In this document: in pieces, positions 16,203 through 23,909 of the stretch | Numbering within the stretch: the first letter of the stretch is position 1 | Layout: every line of letters begins with the position of its first letter | Source of the DNA: an uncultured Prevotella sp. | Lineage (GTDB): Bacteria > Bacteroidota > Bacteroidia > Bacteroidales > Bacteroidaceae | Direction of reading: 5' to 3' | Length of the DNA stretch: 46,319 nt | Assembly: GCA_905235325.1 (NCBI GenBank) | Contig: CAJOLE010000011.1 | Location: forward strand, 1 to 46,319 | Position numbers and translations under genes: made by a program | The notes under the pieces: generated by a model | Seen by the model: the letters and a program-made list of their open reading frames with translations, nothing else | The model's database searches: none | Told to the model about the DNA's origin: nothing

Positions 16203-16747
16203 TTTCCACCCAGTTTGATAAGCCCGAAGACGGCGTAGTTAATGATGTCCATGTAGTTGGCATCGATGCCCTCCGAGACGAGCGTCTCGCCGCTCAGGTC
16301 CTCAATCTCCTTGATGCGCTCTATCTTGGTCAGGATGAGGTCGGTGTACGAGCTGACGCGCATCGAGCGCCACGCCTCGTCGTAGTCGTGGTTCTTGCGC
16401 TTCATCAGCTCCAGGGCTTCCTGGGCGTGCTTGTCGTAGAGGGCCATCGCCTCGTCGTTGCTGATGTCGACGGTGTCGGCAAAGCCGAGCTCCAGCTGAA
16501 TCAGTCCGACGATGCCGTAGTTGACGAGGGCTATGAACTCCGGCCTGATGCCTTCGCCCACGCGGCTCACCTTCTTCACCTCGAGCGACCTGATGCGCTT
16601 GGCCTTGATGAACAGCTGGTCGGTGAGGGCTGTCGGGCGCAGTATGCGCCACGAGGCCCTGTAGTCGTGCAGTTTCTTCGCGAAGAGTGCGCGACATTCG
16701 GCCACGGCCTGTTCAAATTCATTGTTCGTCAGTTCAAACTTATCCAT
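16199..16747 (-). CDS. DUF1599 domain-containing protein
   Basis: A 182-residue cytosolic protein with two similar halves. [22 protein letters not shown] in the first matches [25 protein letters not shown] in the second. Each has a K-x2-DY-x2-(S/A)WR pattern followed by a T(D)xLxxKxxRIxxxE segment. This duplicated pattern is that of DUF1599, whose members are suspected to act in nucleotide or modified-base metabolism; no reaction is established. The ATG at 16745-16747 is preferred to an upstream TTG because the TTG overlaps the promoter. It heads the operon with DoxX-TpiA, SPOR and folE, and its stop overlaps the next start. Confidence 0.82.
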   Translation of the reverse strand: MDKFELTNNEFEQAVAECRALFAKKLHDYRASWRILRPTALTDQLFIKAKRIRSLEVKKVSRVGEGIRPEFIALVNYGIVGLIQLELGFADTVDISNDEAMALYDKHAQEALELMKRKNHDYDEAWRSMRVSSYTDLILTKIERIKEIEDLSGETLVSEGIDANYMDIINYAVFGLIKLGGK

Positions 16748-16756
16748 TTCAGGGTG

Positions 16757-16764
16757 CAAAGTTA
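16757..16764 (-). promoter_or_regulatory. -7 promoter element TAACTTTG of the DUF1599-tpiA-folE operon
   Basis: TAACTTTG on the minus strand lies 9 bp before the ATG, with a TTTTGG box at 16784-16789 about 20 bp upstream matching the -33 TTTG. The leader would be only a few bases long. Confidence 0.7.
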
Positions 16765-16791
16765 CGCAATTCCGACGAAATAACCAAAAGA

Positions 16792-17250
16792 TTACAGTTC
16801 TTTCTGCTTTTTGTGGATGTAGCGGATCTTCGCGCAGAGCACGTCGAAGCGCGTCTGCAGCGAGTCGCGGCGCACGCGCGTCTTCGTCAGCATGGTCAGC
16901 TCGTCGGGCGTGGCGCGCAGTTCGGCCTTGTCCTTCTCCACCTTCTGGCGCTGGTATTCGTAGTTATGCTTCACGGCCTGCAGGGCGCTGTCGACCAGTG
17001 CCAGTTCCTCTTGCGAGCGCTTCAGCTCGATGTCCTGCTGCAGTCGCAGTGCGCGCTTGCGGGTGTCGATGGCGCTGGGGTAGGCCTGTCTCAGCGAGTC
17101 GATGACGATGAGTGCGCGGTCGTACTTCTGTTCGGTGAACAGCTGGTTGGCCTTCTCCAGCATCTGCTCGGCGGCCTGCTGTGTGCTGTCCTGGCAGGCG
17201 GCCAGTGCGGTGGCTGCCAGGAGTGTTATGCTGATGGTCGCTTTTCTCAT
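16792..17250 (-). CDS. Small coiled-coil lipoprotein, function unknown
   Basis: A 152-residue protein starting MRKATISITLLAATALAACQ, a lipoprotein signal with lipobox LAAC. The rest is almost entirely helical: a TPR-like segment (AAEQMLEKANQLFTEQKYDRALIVIDSL) is followed by charged heptad-like helices (LRLQQDIELKRSQEELALVD, then a second run to the C-terminus). It lies 12 bp after the PAP2 gene and is probably translated from the same mRNA. No catalytic motif is visible. A scaffold or adaptor role at the inner face of the outer membrane is a guess. Confidence 0.75.
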   Translation of the reverse strand: MRKATISITLLAATALAACQDSTQQAAEQMLEKANQLFTEQKYDRALIVIDSLRQAYPSAIDTRKRALRLQQDIELKRSQEELALVDSALQAVKHNYEYQRQKVEKDKAELRATPDELTMLTKTRVRRDSLQTRFDVLCAKIRYIHKKQKEL

Positions 17251-17262
17251 GTCGATGGCGTT

Positions 17263-19110
17263 TTAGAAGTTGACGGCAAACGACAGTCCGATGGTGACGT
17301 AGTTCATCTTCTTGGTCTTCTTGTACACCTCGGGTGTCAGGTAGTAGGGCAGTGACGACATCTCGGCGTCAGAGAGCAGGCGGTTGCTGATGAGGCTGTA
17401 GGCCGAGCTGGTCAGTCCCTTCTTCAGGAAGTGGTAGGGGTCGTAGGTCATGGTGAATTTCTTCTCCGAGTAGTCGTAGTCGACGAAGAGCTTCCACGAG
17501 AAGTTCGACTTGTAGCGGTAGGTCAGCGAGAGTCCTGTTCCCCACGACGTGGCGTTGCTCGAGCCCAGCGTCAGGAAGTCCCAGTCGTCGGTGTAGGTGT
17601 CGCCGGTGCTGGCGGGTGGGTTGAGGAACACGGCCTTACCGCCGTCCTCGTTGTCCAGAATCTTTCCGTCTTCGATGACCATGCCGTAGTTGATGTCCTT
17701 CACGTTACCCTCGGCGTGGCCGTCGATGTCGAGCTCCTGTGTGAACGAGCGGCCTATGAGCAGCTTCGAGCCCAGCGACAGGGTGTTGGTGATCGGCACG
17801 TTGAAGTAGAGGCCGAGGCTGGCTGTGAACTCTGCCAGATGGTTGCTCTTGACAATTCCCTCCAGCTTGGTAATAGGGGCGCCGCCGTTGTTGATATCTT
17901 CGGTAGTGAGGTTGAAGTTGGCAGCATCGTACAGATCGGTGATTTCGTACTCCCAGAGTTCGTTGGCATCCTCCGACGAGATGTCGGCAAACTTTCCGAA
18001 CGACTTTGACGACATGGCCCTCACGCGGAACTGTCCGCCCACGCCCACGTACTTATTGAAGAAGTAGGCACCCTCGGCGCTTACCACCGTAGCGGCGCGG
18101 AAGTCGATGTTCACGTTAAGAGATTCTTCGTCCTTGAGGAGGTCGGCTGTCTCTTGGTCGATGCCGTGCACCTCCTTGTCCTGCAAGTCGCGGATAGCGT
18201 TGAAGCCGATGTCCTTGCCGCCGATGCCCAGACCCATCGAGATGCTGAAGAACGAGGGGTCGTCGGAGTCGAGCACCAGGTCGTTGCGCAGCAGGCCCTT
18301 ACCCTTGAACAGGATGTCGCTGAGGGCATAGCCCAGCTCCGTCGACATGATGCCGATGCCGGCTCCTGACATGACGTCGCTCACCCAGTGGCGGTTGTTA
18401 AGCACGCGCATGACGCCCGTCGCCGTCGCCACGCCGTAGCCGGCCACCGAGTACCAGGGTGAGCGCGTCAGTCCGTACTCCTTGTGCAGCAGTGTGGCGC
18501 CCACGAACGACGTTGCCGTGTGGCCCGAGGGCCAGGAGTTGGCTGTCGTGCCGTCGGGGCGCATCTCCTTGGCCGTGTACTTGATGCCGTTGACGAAGGC
18601 GCCCATGATGCCGTACGACATGGCTGCGCTGGCCATCAGTCGGGGCCAGTCGCTGCGGCCCTCGACGCCGCCCAGCTTCAGGCCGACCGTCATGACGGGG
18701 CCGAAGAACTGCGTGTAGTCATCGATGCCGGTCTTGAAGTCGGTCAGCAGCTGCGTGTTCTTCTTGCCGTTCTTGTTGTTGACGCGGAACATGGCCTTGT
18801 CGCCCTTGATGGCCCAGCCCGCCACGAACAGGGGGATGCCGACGAAGGTCAGGTCATCCATCACGCGGTAAGCATTGGTGCCGGGATTAGTCTTCGACTT
18901 CAGGAAGTCCAGGTCGGGACCTGCTGTCGGGGTTGTGTTGCTGAACTCTTTGTAAGCCCGGACATCTACCAGTTCGGGTTTCATTTCGGGAGCCTCCAGC
19001 TTGAGCGGCTTCATATCAAATCCGCTGTCGGCTGTTGCGGTGAGGATAGCCGTCATGCCGACCGCTATCAGCGTCGCTAGTCTTTTTCTTGCGTGCGTCA
19101 TGTTTGTCAT
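17263..19110 (-). CDS. PAP2-family phosphatase with C-terminal outer-membrane barrel-like domain
   Basis: A 615-residue exported protein. After a signal peptide (ending TATADS) comes a PAP2/acid-phosphatase-like domain at about 60-260. Its motifs are KEMRPDGTTANSWPSGHTAT near 180-200 and VLNNRHWVSDVMSGAGIG near 235-250, holding the catalytic histidines. Residues of about 275-615 are alternating beta strands with aromatic girdles (VGVGGQFRVRA, SWGTGLSLTYRYKSNFSWKLF) ending in VTIGLSFAVNF, an outer-membrane barrel type terminus. It could dephosphorylate lipid A, undecaprenyl pyrophosphate or phospholipids at the outer membrane; the substrate is not deducible. ATGs at 19110 and 19101 are both possible starts. 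Confidence 0.85.
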   Translation of the reverse strand: MTNMTHARKRLATLIAVGMTAILTATADSGFDMKPLKLEAPEMKPELVDVRAYKEFSNTTPTAGPDLDFLKSKTNPGTNAYRVMDDLTFVGIPLFVAGWAIKGDKAMFRVNNKNGKKNTQLLTDFKTGIDDYTQFFGPVMTVGLKLGGVEGRSDWPRLMASAAMSYGIMGAFVNGIKYTAKEMRPDGTTANSWPSGHTATSFVGATLLHKEYGLTRSPWYSVAGYGVATATGVMRVLNNRHWVSDVMSGAGIGIMSTELGYALSDILFKGKGLLRNDLVLDSDDPSFFSISMGLGIGGKDIGFNAIRDLQDKEVHGIDQETADLLKDEESLNVNIDFRAATVVSAEGAYFFNKYVGVGGQFRVRAMSSKSFGKFADISSEDANELWEYEITDLYDAANFNLTTEDINNGGAPITKLEGIVKSNHLAEFTASLGLYFNVPITNTLSLGSKLLIGRSFTQELDIDGHAEGNVKDINYGMVIEDGKILDNEDGGKAVFLNPPASTGDTYTDDWDFLTLGSSNATSWGTGLSLTYRYKSNFSWKLFVDYDYSEKKFTMTYDPYHFLKKGLTSSAYSLISNRLLSDAEMSSLPYYLTPEVYKKTKKMNYVTIGLSFAVNF

Positions 19111-19143
19111 GTTTTAAAATTTAAAATATGAATATTTCGTTGG

Positions 19144-19151
19144 CAAAGTTA
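19144..19151 (-). promoter_or_regulatory. -7 promoter element TAACTTTG for the PAP2 gene
   Basis: The minus-strand TAACTTTG lies 33 bp before the PAP2 ATG and is back-to-back with the plus-strand promoter of cca, giving a divergent promoter region of about 60 bp. Confidence 0.6.
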
Positions 19152-19168
19152 CTAATATTTTTTAATTC

Positions 19169-19201
19169 TTTGCATCCCTTCCTAATATTTTTGTAATTTT
19201 G
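19169..19201 (+). promoter_or_regulatory. Promoter of the CCA-adding enzyme gene (-33 TTTG, -7 TAATTTTG)
   Basis: TTTG at 19169-19172 and TAATTTTG at 19194-19201 are separated by 21 bp, a good match to the Bacteroidetes consensus, 40 bp before the ATG at 19242. Confidence 0.7.
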
Positions 19202-19241
19202 CGCTCACATTTTGAGCTAAGACAGAATTCAGGACATCAGA

Positions 19242-20753
19242 ATGAAGCTATATTCAGACGAAGAACTGGCAGAAATATTAGACCAGAAGATATTCCATCA
19301 GATCAGTGCCGCCGCCGACCGCCTCGGCGTGGAGTGCTACGTCGTAGGCGGCTATGTGCGCGACATCTTCCTCGGGCGGCCCAGCAACGACATCGACGTC
19401 GTCGTCGTGGGAAGCGGCATCGCCGTGGCTGAGGAGCTGAAGCGTATGCTTGGCCGCAAGGCCCACCTCTCAGTCTTCAAGAATTTTGGGACGGCGCAGG
19501 TGAAGATGGGTGACGAAGAGGTAGAGTTCGTCGGTGCGCGCCGCGAGAGCTACAGCCACGACTCGCGCAAGCCCATCGTCGAGGACGGCACGCTTGAGGA
19601 CGACCAGAACCGGCGCGACTTCACCATCAACGCCATGGCCATCTGCCTGAACCGCGACCGCTTCGGCGAGCTGGTTGACCCCTTCAACGGCCTGGCCGAC
19701 CTCGAGGACGGCATCATCGCCACGCCCCTCGACCCCGACATCACCTTCAGCGACGACCCGCTGCGCATGATGCGCTGCATACGCTTCGCCACGCAGCTGA
19801 ACTTCCAGATTGAGGACGAGACCTTCGTGGCTCTGGAGCGCATGGCCGACCGCATCAAGATTGTCAGCGGCGAGCGCATCGAGGTGGAGCTGAACAAGAT
19901 CATCATGTCGCCCCATCCCAGCCGCGGCTTTGTCGACCTGCAGCGCTCGGGGCTGCTCAACATCATCCTGCCCGAGCTTGCCGCCCTCGACATCGTCGAG
20001 CAGAAGCAGGGCAAGGCTCACAAGAATAACTTCTACCATACGCTGGAGGTGCTGGAGAATGTATCAACCCCCCTCCAACCTCCCCCGAGGGGGAGGCTTT
20101 CTGCGCTGGTAGACTCCCCCTCGGGGGAGGTTGGAGGGGGGTTGAAGGTTGGAGAGGGGTTGTGGCTCCGCTGGGCCGCCCTGCTCCACGACATCGGGAA
20201 GACGCGGTCGAAGCGGTGGGAGCCGGCCGTCGGCTGGACGTTCCATAACCATAATTATCTCGGGGCGAAGATGGTGCCCGACATATTCCGGCGGCTGAAG
20301 CTGCCGATGGGGGCCGAGATGAGGTACGTGCAGAAGCTCGTCGACCTGCACATGCGCCCGCAGGCCATTGCCGACAGCGAGGTTACCGACAGTGCCGTGC
20401 GCCGCCTGCTGAACGATGCCGGCGACGACATCGACGACCTGATGACGCTCTGCGAGGCCGACATCACGTCGAAGAACGAGGTGAAGAAGAAAATATTCCT
20501 CGAGAACTTCCGCATGGTGCGCGAGAAGCTGGCCGACCTCCAGGTGAAGGACTACAAGCGACTGCTGCAGCCCGTCATCGACGGCAACGAGATCATGCAG
20601 ATGTTCGGCCTGAAACCCAGCCGCGAGGTGGGCACGCTGAAGCAGACGCTGAAGGACGCCGTGCTCGACAACCGGGTAGAGAACGAGCGCGAGCCCCTGA
20701 TGCAGCTGCTCATGGAGAAAGCCCGCGAGATGGGGCTGACGGTCGTCGGCTGA
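19242..20753 (+). CDS. cca: CCA tRNA nucleotidyltransferase with HD domain and a translated repeat insertion
   Basis: Adds or repairs the CCA end of tRNA. The 503 residues show the class II nucleotidyltransferase head: GGYVRDIFLGR and NDIDVVVVGSG near 35-65, RRDFTINAMAI near 125-135, and DPLRMMRCIRFA with ERIEVELNKI. A C-terminal HD domain follows (LLHDIGK, His316-Asp317). Residues of about 275-306, just before the HD motif, are not part of the family. They are encoded by a perfect 31-bp inverted repeat with a 16-17-bp spacer plus a partial third unit (20065-20159). The insertion is 96 bp, so the frame is kept, and the rest of the gene looks intact. Poly(A) polymerase activity is the alternative assignment but less likely. 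Confidence 0.92.
   Translation: MKLYSDEELAEILDQKIFHQISAAADRLGVECYVVGGYVRDIFLGRPSNDIDVVVVGSGIAVAEELKRMLGRKAHLSVFKNFGTAQVKMGDEEVEFVGARRESYSHDSRKPIVEDGTLEDDQNRRDFTINAMAICLNRDRFGELVDPFNGLADLEDGIIATPLDPDITFSDDPLRMMRCIRFATQLNFQIEDETFVALERMADRIKIVSGERIEVELNKIIMSPHPSRGFVDLQRSGLLNIILPELAALDIVEQKQGKAHKNNFYHTLEVLENVSTPLQPPPRGRLSALVDSPSGEVGGGLKVGEGLWLRWAALLHDIGKTRSKRWEPAVGWTFHNHNYLGAKMVPDIFRRLKLPMGAEMRYVQKLVDLHMRPQAIADSEVTDSAVRRLLNDAGDDIDDLMTLCEADITSKNEVKKKIFLENFRMVREKLADLQVKDYKRLLQPVIDGNEIMQMFGLKPSREVGTLKQTLKDAVLDNRVENEREPLMQLLMEKAREMGLTVVG
20065..20162. repeat. REPIN-like palindrome pair inserted in frame within cca
   Basis: Arms 20065-20095 and 20114-20144 are perfect 31-bp inverted repeats, each itself containing a CCTCCCCCGAGGGGGAG palindrome, around an 18-bp spacer. 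A partial further copy runs to about 20162. The same two-arm design with nearly the same spacer (CTTTCTNCGCGCTGGTAG-like) recurs at 45321-45403. Confidence 0.9.
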
Positions 20754-20763
20754 CGAGTAAGAA

Positions 20764-20868
20764 TCGGCCTATCTCCCCTATCTTTTATCCTATACCGTTG
20801 TGCAGCAGATAGTTAAGGGTAGTGCGATTGCCAGTGATCGCACTACCCTGACCCTATCTACCCCCTAT
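20764..20868. repeat. Left imperfect inverted repeat of the VirE cassette
   Basis: Starts with TCGGCCTATCTCCCCTA (20764-20780), contains a 13-bp perfect hairpin AGGGTAGTGCGAT (20816-20849), and ends in CTATC/CCCCCTA-type sequence. The reverse complement of 23209-23312 shows the same order and spacing of blocks. There is no T-tract after the hairpin, so this is more than a terminator between the convergent cca and VirE genes. Confidence 0.8.
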
Positions 20869-22945
20869 CCGACGGCTCGTTGCGGAGCTTCAGGTAGTAG
20901 CCGTTGGTGCCCTTGATGCCGCCGCTGGGCCACCTCATCGTCTTCAGCGTCAGTCCGAGGCTCTTCAGGCTGGGCACGTCGGTCTTGTTCAGGTGGCGCT
21001 CCAGCTCCTTCTGCAAGTCGCGCACCTGCCAGAAGTACTGGCGGCGGTGCTCGGGGGCCGGCTCGAAGACGGCCGACAGCACATCGCCGATGGACGAGCG
21101 CTGCTGGTAGCGGCGGTTGTGCTCCTGGATGCGGCGCTCGTCTTCGCTCGTGAACCAGTAGGTGGCGCCGCTCTGCACCTCGTGGACGGCCTGGGCATAC
21201 ATCTGCCTGTAGGGAATGTGGGACGGCAGCGTGGCCTCGCCCGTCACCTCGACACACAGGTAGCGGCGCGAGCCGTCGCCGGCGGGCAGCGGCGTGGGGT
21301 CGTTGGTGGTGGCGATGAACGAGCAGAGGCGGGGCGTCATCGTGTAGTGCTCCGACCGCATCCGGCGCACCTGCACGTCCTTCTCGGTGAGCAGCCGCTT
21401 GATCTTGGCCTGCTCGCGCGGCGTCTTGGCGTTGTACTCGTCGATGCAGACGAGCCACATCCGCCCCAGCACACGCTCCACCTGCTCGGCGTTGTCCATC
21501 TTGATGTCGTCCATGTAGTATTCGCGCAATGCCGGGGGCAGGATGTTCTTGCAGAAGGTAGACTTCTTGATGCCCTGTCCGCCGATGAGCATCGGCACCA
21601 TCGAGTTGCCGTGGTCGCGGCTGACGTTCAGCGCCTGCGCCACCATCGCCAGCATCCAGCGGTGGAAGTAGCGCGGCCAGTCCTCGTAGTCGGTCTTCAG
21701 GCAGCGGGCGAACTCCTCGATGTAGTCGCGCCGGCCGTCCCACTGTCCGCAGCCGGCCAGGAACTCATGGACGGGGTTGTAGTTCCTGATGTGGGCCGAC
21801 TCGATGTAGATGCGTATGTCGTTCATCCAGCTCTCGCCGCCCTCCTTCATCTCCTCGACGACGATGGACTTCAGCTCAGGGTCGGTCATCGGCCGCCACT
21901 CGCGGAAGTGCAGGTCGTTGGGGCGGAACTCGCGTAGCTGCTTCACCACGTTGAAGCGCAGCTGGTAGCGGCGGGCGAGGAAGTCCTCGATGAAGCGGAC
22001 GATGCGCTCCTTCTCGTTCATCTGCGTGAGCGGCTTGTCGCCCGTCGGCTGCTTGTAGGCGTTGCGGAACGTCTTGCGTATCGCGCTCATGCCGAGCTGG
22101 CTGAAGCGGCTCGCCCAGCCGGCCCTCACGGTGCAGCCCTCCTCGGGCAGGTGGGCCTTGGCGCAGTAGTCGGCCAGCAGCTGCAGGCAGTGCTCGGCAT
22201 CGGTGCCGCTGTCGTCGATGGCCTTCGAGAGGCACGTCTGGAACTCCATCTGTATGCGCCCGCGCTCGTCGGCATCGGGGAACTGCGTCACCCGCCCGTC
22301 GTCGTCGGCGCACGTGCCCTCGTAGTCGGCCAGGGGGTCGCCGCGCTTGCTCACCACCGGCATCGGCTGCGCCTCGGCGTTGTAGTGCAGCTGCGGGTCG
22401 TAGCTCATGCGGCAGCCGCGCCACAGTGCCGGCTCGCTGACGATGAAGTCGCAGTGCAGCAGTGCACCGTAGAGGTCGGTGGCACACTGGTAGGCATCCT
22501 TCACGAAGTCCAGGTAGGCGGTCTCGTCGGCAGGTCCGTCGTACCGGCAGCGCACCACCACCTTCAGCGTGACGCCGCTGACGCCCGCAAAGGCCAGCAG
22601 CGTGTAGGGCACCTGACTGGCCCGGTGGCGCATCTCGGCCACCTGCCGGCCGTCGCGGCAGGGGATGTTGAGTAGCAGCAGGCCCGACAGCGACATCGGC
22701 TGGCTGAACCCACTGCGGCCGAAGGTGCCCGTGAACACCAGGTAGGGCAGGGCGTCGGCACCGCCCAGCAGGTAGGCGCCGGCCCCGCCGGTCATGGCGA
22801 GCCGCCCCGCCAGTGCGTTCCGGCTGATGCGCTGTGCCGGAGCCTTCGTCGCCTCGCTGCGCATACGTTCCACCACGGTGTCAAGTTCGGTCGTCATGGG
22901 AGCCCCAAGCTCCCCCATCTTCGTTTTTACTTTCGAAATTTTCAT
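20858..22945 (-). CDS. VirE-type primase/helicase (BT4734/BF3469 N-terminal domain plus virulence-associated E ATPase)
   Basis: A 695-residue DNA-replication-type protein. Residues of about 55-190 match the BT4734/BF3469 family N-terminal domain (related to archaeo-eukaryotic primase-like modules; FTGTFGRSG, HCDFIVSEPALWRGCRMSYDP). Residues of about 370-600 are the VirE superfamily 3-like ATPase, with Walker A GGQGIKKST near 454, Walker B WLVCIDEY near 496, and the following SFIATTNDPTPLP sensor segment. Such proteins occur in Bacteroidales mobile and phage-derived regions; their cellular role is not established. The ATG at 22943-22945 is chosen because an upstream TTG lies in the -7 element. 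The gene sits alone between inverted repeats with tandem repeats upstream. Confidence 0.87.
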   Translation of the reverse strand: MKISKVKTKMGELGAPMTTELDTVVERMRSEATKAPAQRISRNALAGRLAMTGGAGAYLLGGADALPYLVFTGTFGRSGFSQPMSLSGLLLLNIPCRDGRQVAEMRHRASQVPYTLLAFAGVSGVTLKVVVRCRYDGPADETAYLDFVKDAYQCATDLYGALLHCDFIVSEPALWRGCRMSYDPQLHYNAEAQPMPVVSKRGDPLADYEGTCADDDGRVTQFPDADERGRIQMEFQTCLSKAIDDSGTDAEHCLQLLADYCAKAHLPEEGCTVRAGWASRFSQLGMSAIRKTFRNAYKQPTGDKPLTQMNEKERIVRFIEDFLARRYQLRFNVVKQLREFRPNDLHFREWRPMTDPELKSIVVEEMKEGGESWMNDIRIYIESAHIRNYNPVHEFLAGCGQWDGRRDYIEEFARCLKTDYEDWPRYFHRWMLAMVAQALNVSRDHGNSMVPMLIGGQGIKKSTFCKNILPPALREYYMDDIKMDNAEQVERVLGRMWLVCIDEYNAKTPREQAKIKRLLTEKDVQVRRMRSEHYTMTPRLCSFIATTNDPTPLPAGDGSRRYLCVEVTGEATLPSHIPYRQMYAQAVHEVQSGATYWFTSEDERRIQEHNRRYQQRSSIGDVLSAVFEPAPEHRRQYFWQVRDLQKELERHLNKTDVPSLKSLGLTLKTMRWPSGGIKGTNGYYLKLRNEPSDRG

Positions 22946-22975
22946 AGCGTTGGCATTTTTAATCGTTTCACGGCG

Positions 22976-22983
22976 CAAAGTTA
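22976..22983 (-). promoter_or_regulatory. -7 promoter element TAACTTTG for the VirE gene
   Basis: TAACTTTG on the minus strand lies 30 bp before the ATG. A TTGC box lies about 20 bp further up. It lies immediately downstream of the two tandem repeat arrays. Confidence 0.65.
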
Positions 22984-23041
22984 CTGCGAATGTCTGAGGT
23001 TTGCAAGAAAAGGGGAATACTAAAACGCCGGCGCGCCGCGC

Positions 23042-23128
23042 CGTCGTTCAAGCCCGCCGCTCCGCAGTCGTAACCCGCTGCCTCTCAGTCGTAACCCGCC
23101 GCTTTTCAGGGATAAAAGTGCCGCTTTT
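23042..23128. repeat. Tandem array A: about four degenerate 21-23-bp units
   Basis: CAGTCGTAACCCGC starts at 23065 and again at 23086. A weaker unit starts at 23107 and a degenerate one at about 23042, so the period is 21-23 bp. Repeat length and position before a replication-type gene resemble plasmid iterons. The period is not a multiple of three and no protein frame is conserved, so this is not coding. Together with array B it is the main content of the 22946-23391 gap. Confidence 0.7.
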
Positions 23129-23131
23129 TGC

Positions 23132-23197
23132 GTTTACGCCTCGGGCCGAAACTGTTTACGCCCCGAGCCGAAATTGTTTGCGCCCCGGGCCGAAATA
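23132..23197. repeat. Tandem array B: three 22-bp units (GTTTRCGCCYCGRGCCGAAA)
   Basis: Three contiguous units at 23132-23153, 23154-23175 and 23176-23197 differ at only a few positions. There is no spacer between units, so this is not a CRISPR. The array lies 150-220 bp upstream of the VirE promoter. Confidence 0.85.
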
Positions 23198-23208
23198 AAA
23201 CCGTGGGT

Positions 23209-23312
23209 AGGGGGATCGTAGGCCGAAGGTAGTGCCATTACCCGCGCATCGCACTACCCCTAATCGCCTGTAGCCTAACGAGAAAGCCGGAAGGGTAGGG
23301 GAGATAGGCCGA
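23209..23312. repeat. Right imperfect inverted repeat of the VirE cassette
   Basis: The reverse complement starts with the same 17 bases as the left copy (23296-23312), then diverges, then matches again at GGGTAGTGCGAT and the hairpin partner GCACTACC (23228-23258), and finally at a CCCCCTA block. No clear target duplication is visible outside the pair. Confidence 0.8.
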
Positions 23313-23321
23313 AGGACAGCA

Positions 23322-23362
23322 CCCCCCTGTAGGGACGCGCCACGGCGCATCTCTACAGGGGG
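23322..23362. repeat. Palindrome of the CTGTAGGGACGCGCC...GGCGCATCTCTACAG type
   Basis: A near-perfect hairpin with arms CCCCCTGTAGGGACGCGCC and its complement around a central ACG-like loop. It belongs to a different palindrome class from the CCTCCC family. It lies 30 bp past the stop of the lipoprotein gene at 23392 and may end the surface-protein transcript. Confidence 0.75.
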
Positions 23363-23391
23363 AGACTGAAATATACCTACGGGTAGGAGGC

Positions 23392-23883
23392 TCACAGTCC
23401 TGCAAAGCAGGGTCTGTAGAGACTGCTAACGCCCATGGGCGGAGCTGCGGCATTGAAGATGGCCCACCCGCTGATGGTGTAGATGCGGTGGAGCCGGTCG
23501 CAGTAGTAGCTGAGACTGACGCTGCTGTCGTCGGCATTGTTGAAGATGATGAGGGGATAGTAGATGTCGTATCCCGTCCGCAAGGGGGCTGTGGCTGCAC
23601 GCACCTCGCCGTCGATGGTGGCGCACATGAGGTCGGCATCCGACTGATAGGCGGCCAGCGTGTCGCCCAGCTGCACCTGTACGGCCATGTGCAGTTCGAA
23701 AAGCGAGGCATCGGGGCTGACCCAGGTGGTGGGGCGTGCATCGTTGCCCGGGATGAGGCTGGGCAGTGTGGCGGGAGCCGGCGTATCGTCGGGAGCAGGG
23801 CTGTCGTCGGAGTCGCTGCCGCAGCTCCCCACCGCGAGGGTGAGGGCTGCCAGCAGCAGTGAATGGAAAATATGCTTCTTCAT
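23392..23883 (-). CDS. Lipoprotein sharing a domain with the adjacent giant surface protein
   Basis: A 163-residue protein starting MKKHIFHSLLLAALTLAVGS with a lipobox ending GSC and an Asp/Pro linker. Residues of about 50-150 (W-V-SPDASLFELHMAVQVQLGDTLAAY, then YYPLIIFNNADDSSVSLSYY and IYTI) resemble two segments of the giant protein: DWAVDDELLKGNLTMS with RGDMLAAFDG near residue 2190-2290, and MTIVAMADG with GDRLTAYRG near 2515-2590. It follows that gene by 26 bp and is probably co-transcribed. It may be a partner or a detached copy of the domain. No function known. Confidence 0.78.
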   Translation of the reverse strand: MKKHIFHSLLLAALTLAVGSCGSDSDDSPAPDDTPAPATLPSLIPGNDARPTTWVSPDASLFELHMAVQVQLGDTLAAYQSDADLMCATIDGEVRAATAPLRTGYDIYYPLIIFNNADDSSVSLSYYCDRLHRIYTISGWAIFNAAAPPMGVSSLYRPCFAGL

Positions 23884-23909
23884 AGGTTATTCCTGTTTTT
23901 TTGTCTGAT

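Noticed and set aside
20816..20849. Simple terminator for the convergent cca and VirE genes
   Set aside because: No T-run on either side, and a matching hairpin occurs beyond the other end of the VirE gene; still, it may also stop transcription.
22976..22978. TTG start for the VirE gene (and similar TTG or GTG starts at 6777, 16759, 36491, 45704)
   Set aside because: Most of these codons overlap or precede a TAnnTTTG promoter; the next ATG gives family-like N-termini.
23132..23197. Possible CRISPR array
   Set aside because: Units are directly contiguous and differ slightly, no spacers, no cas genes.
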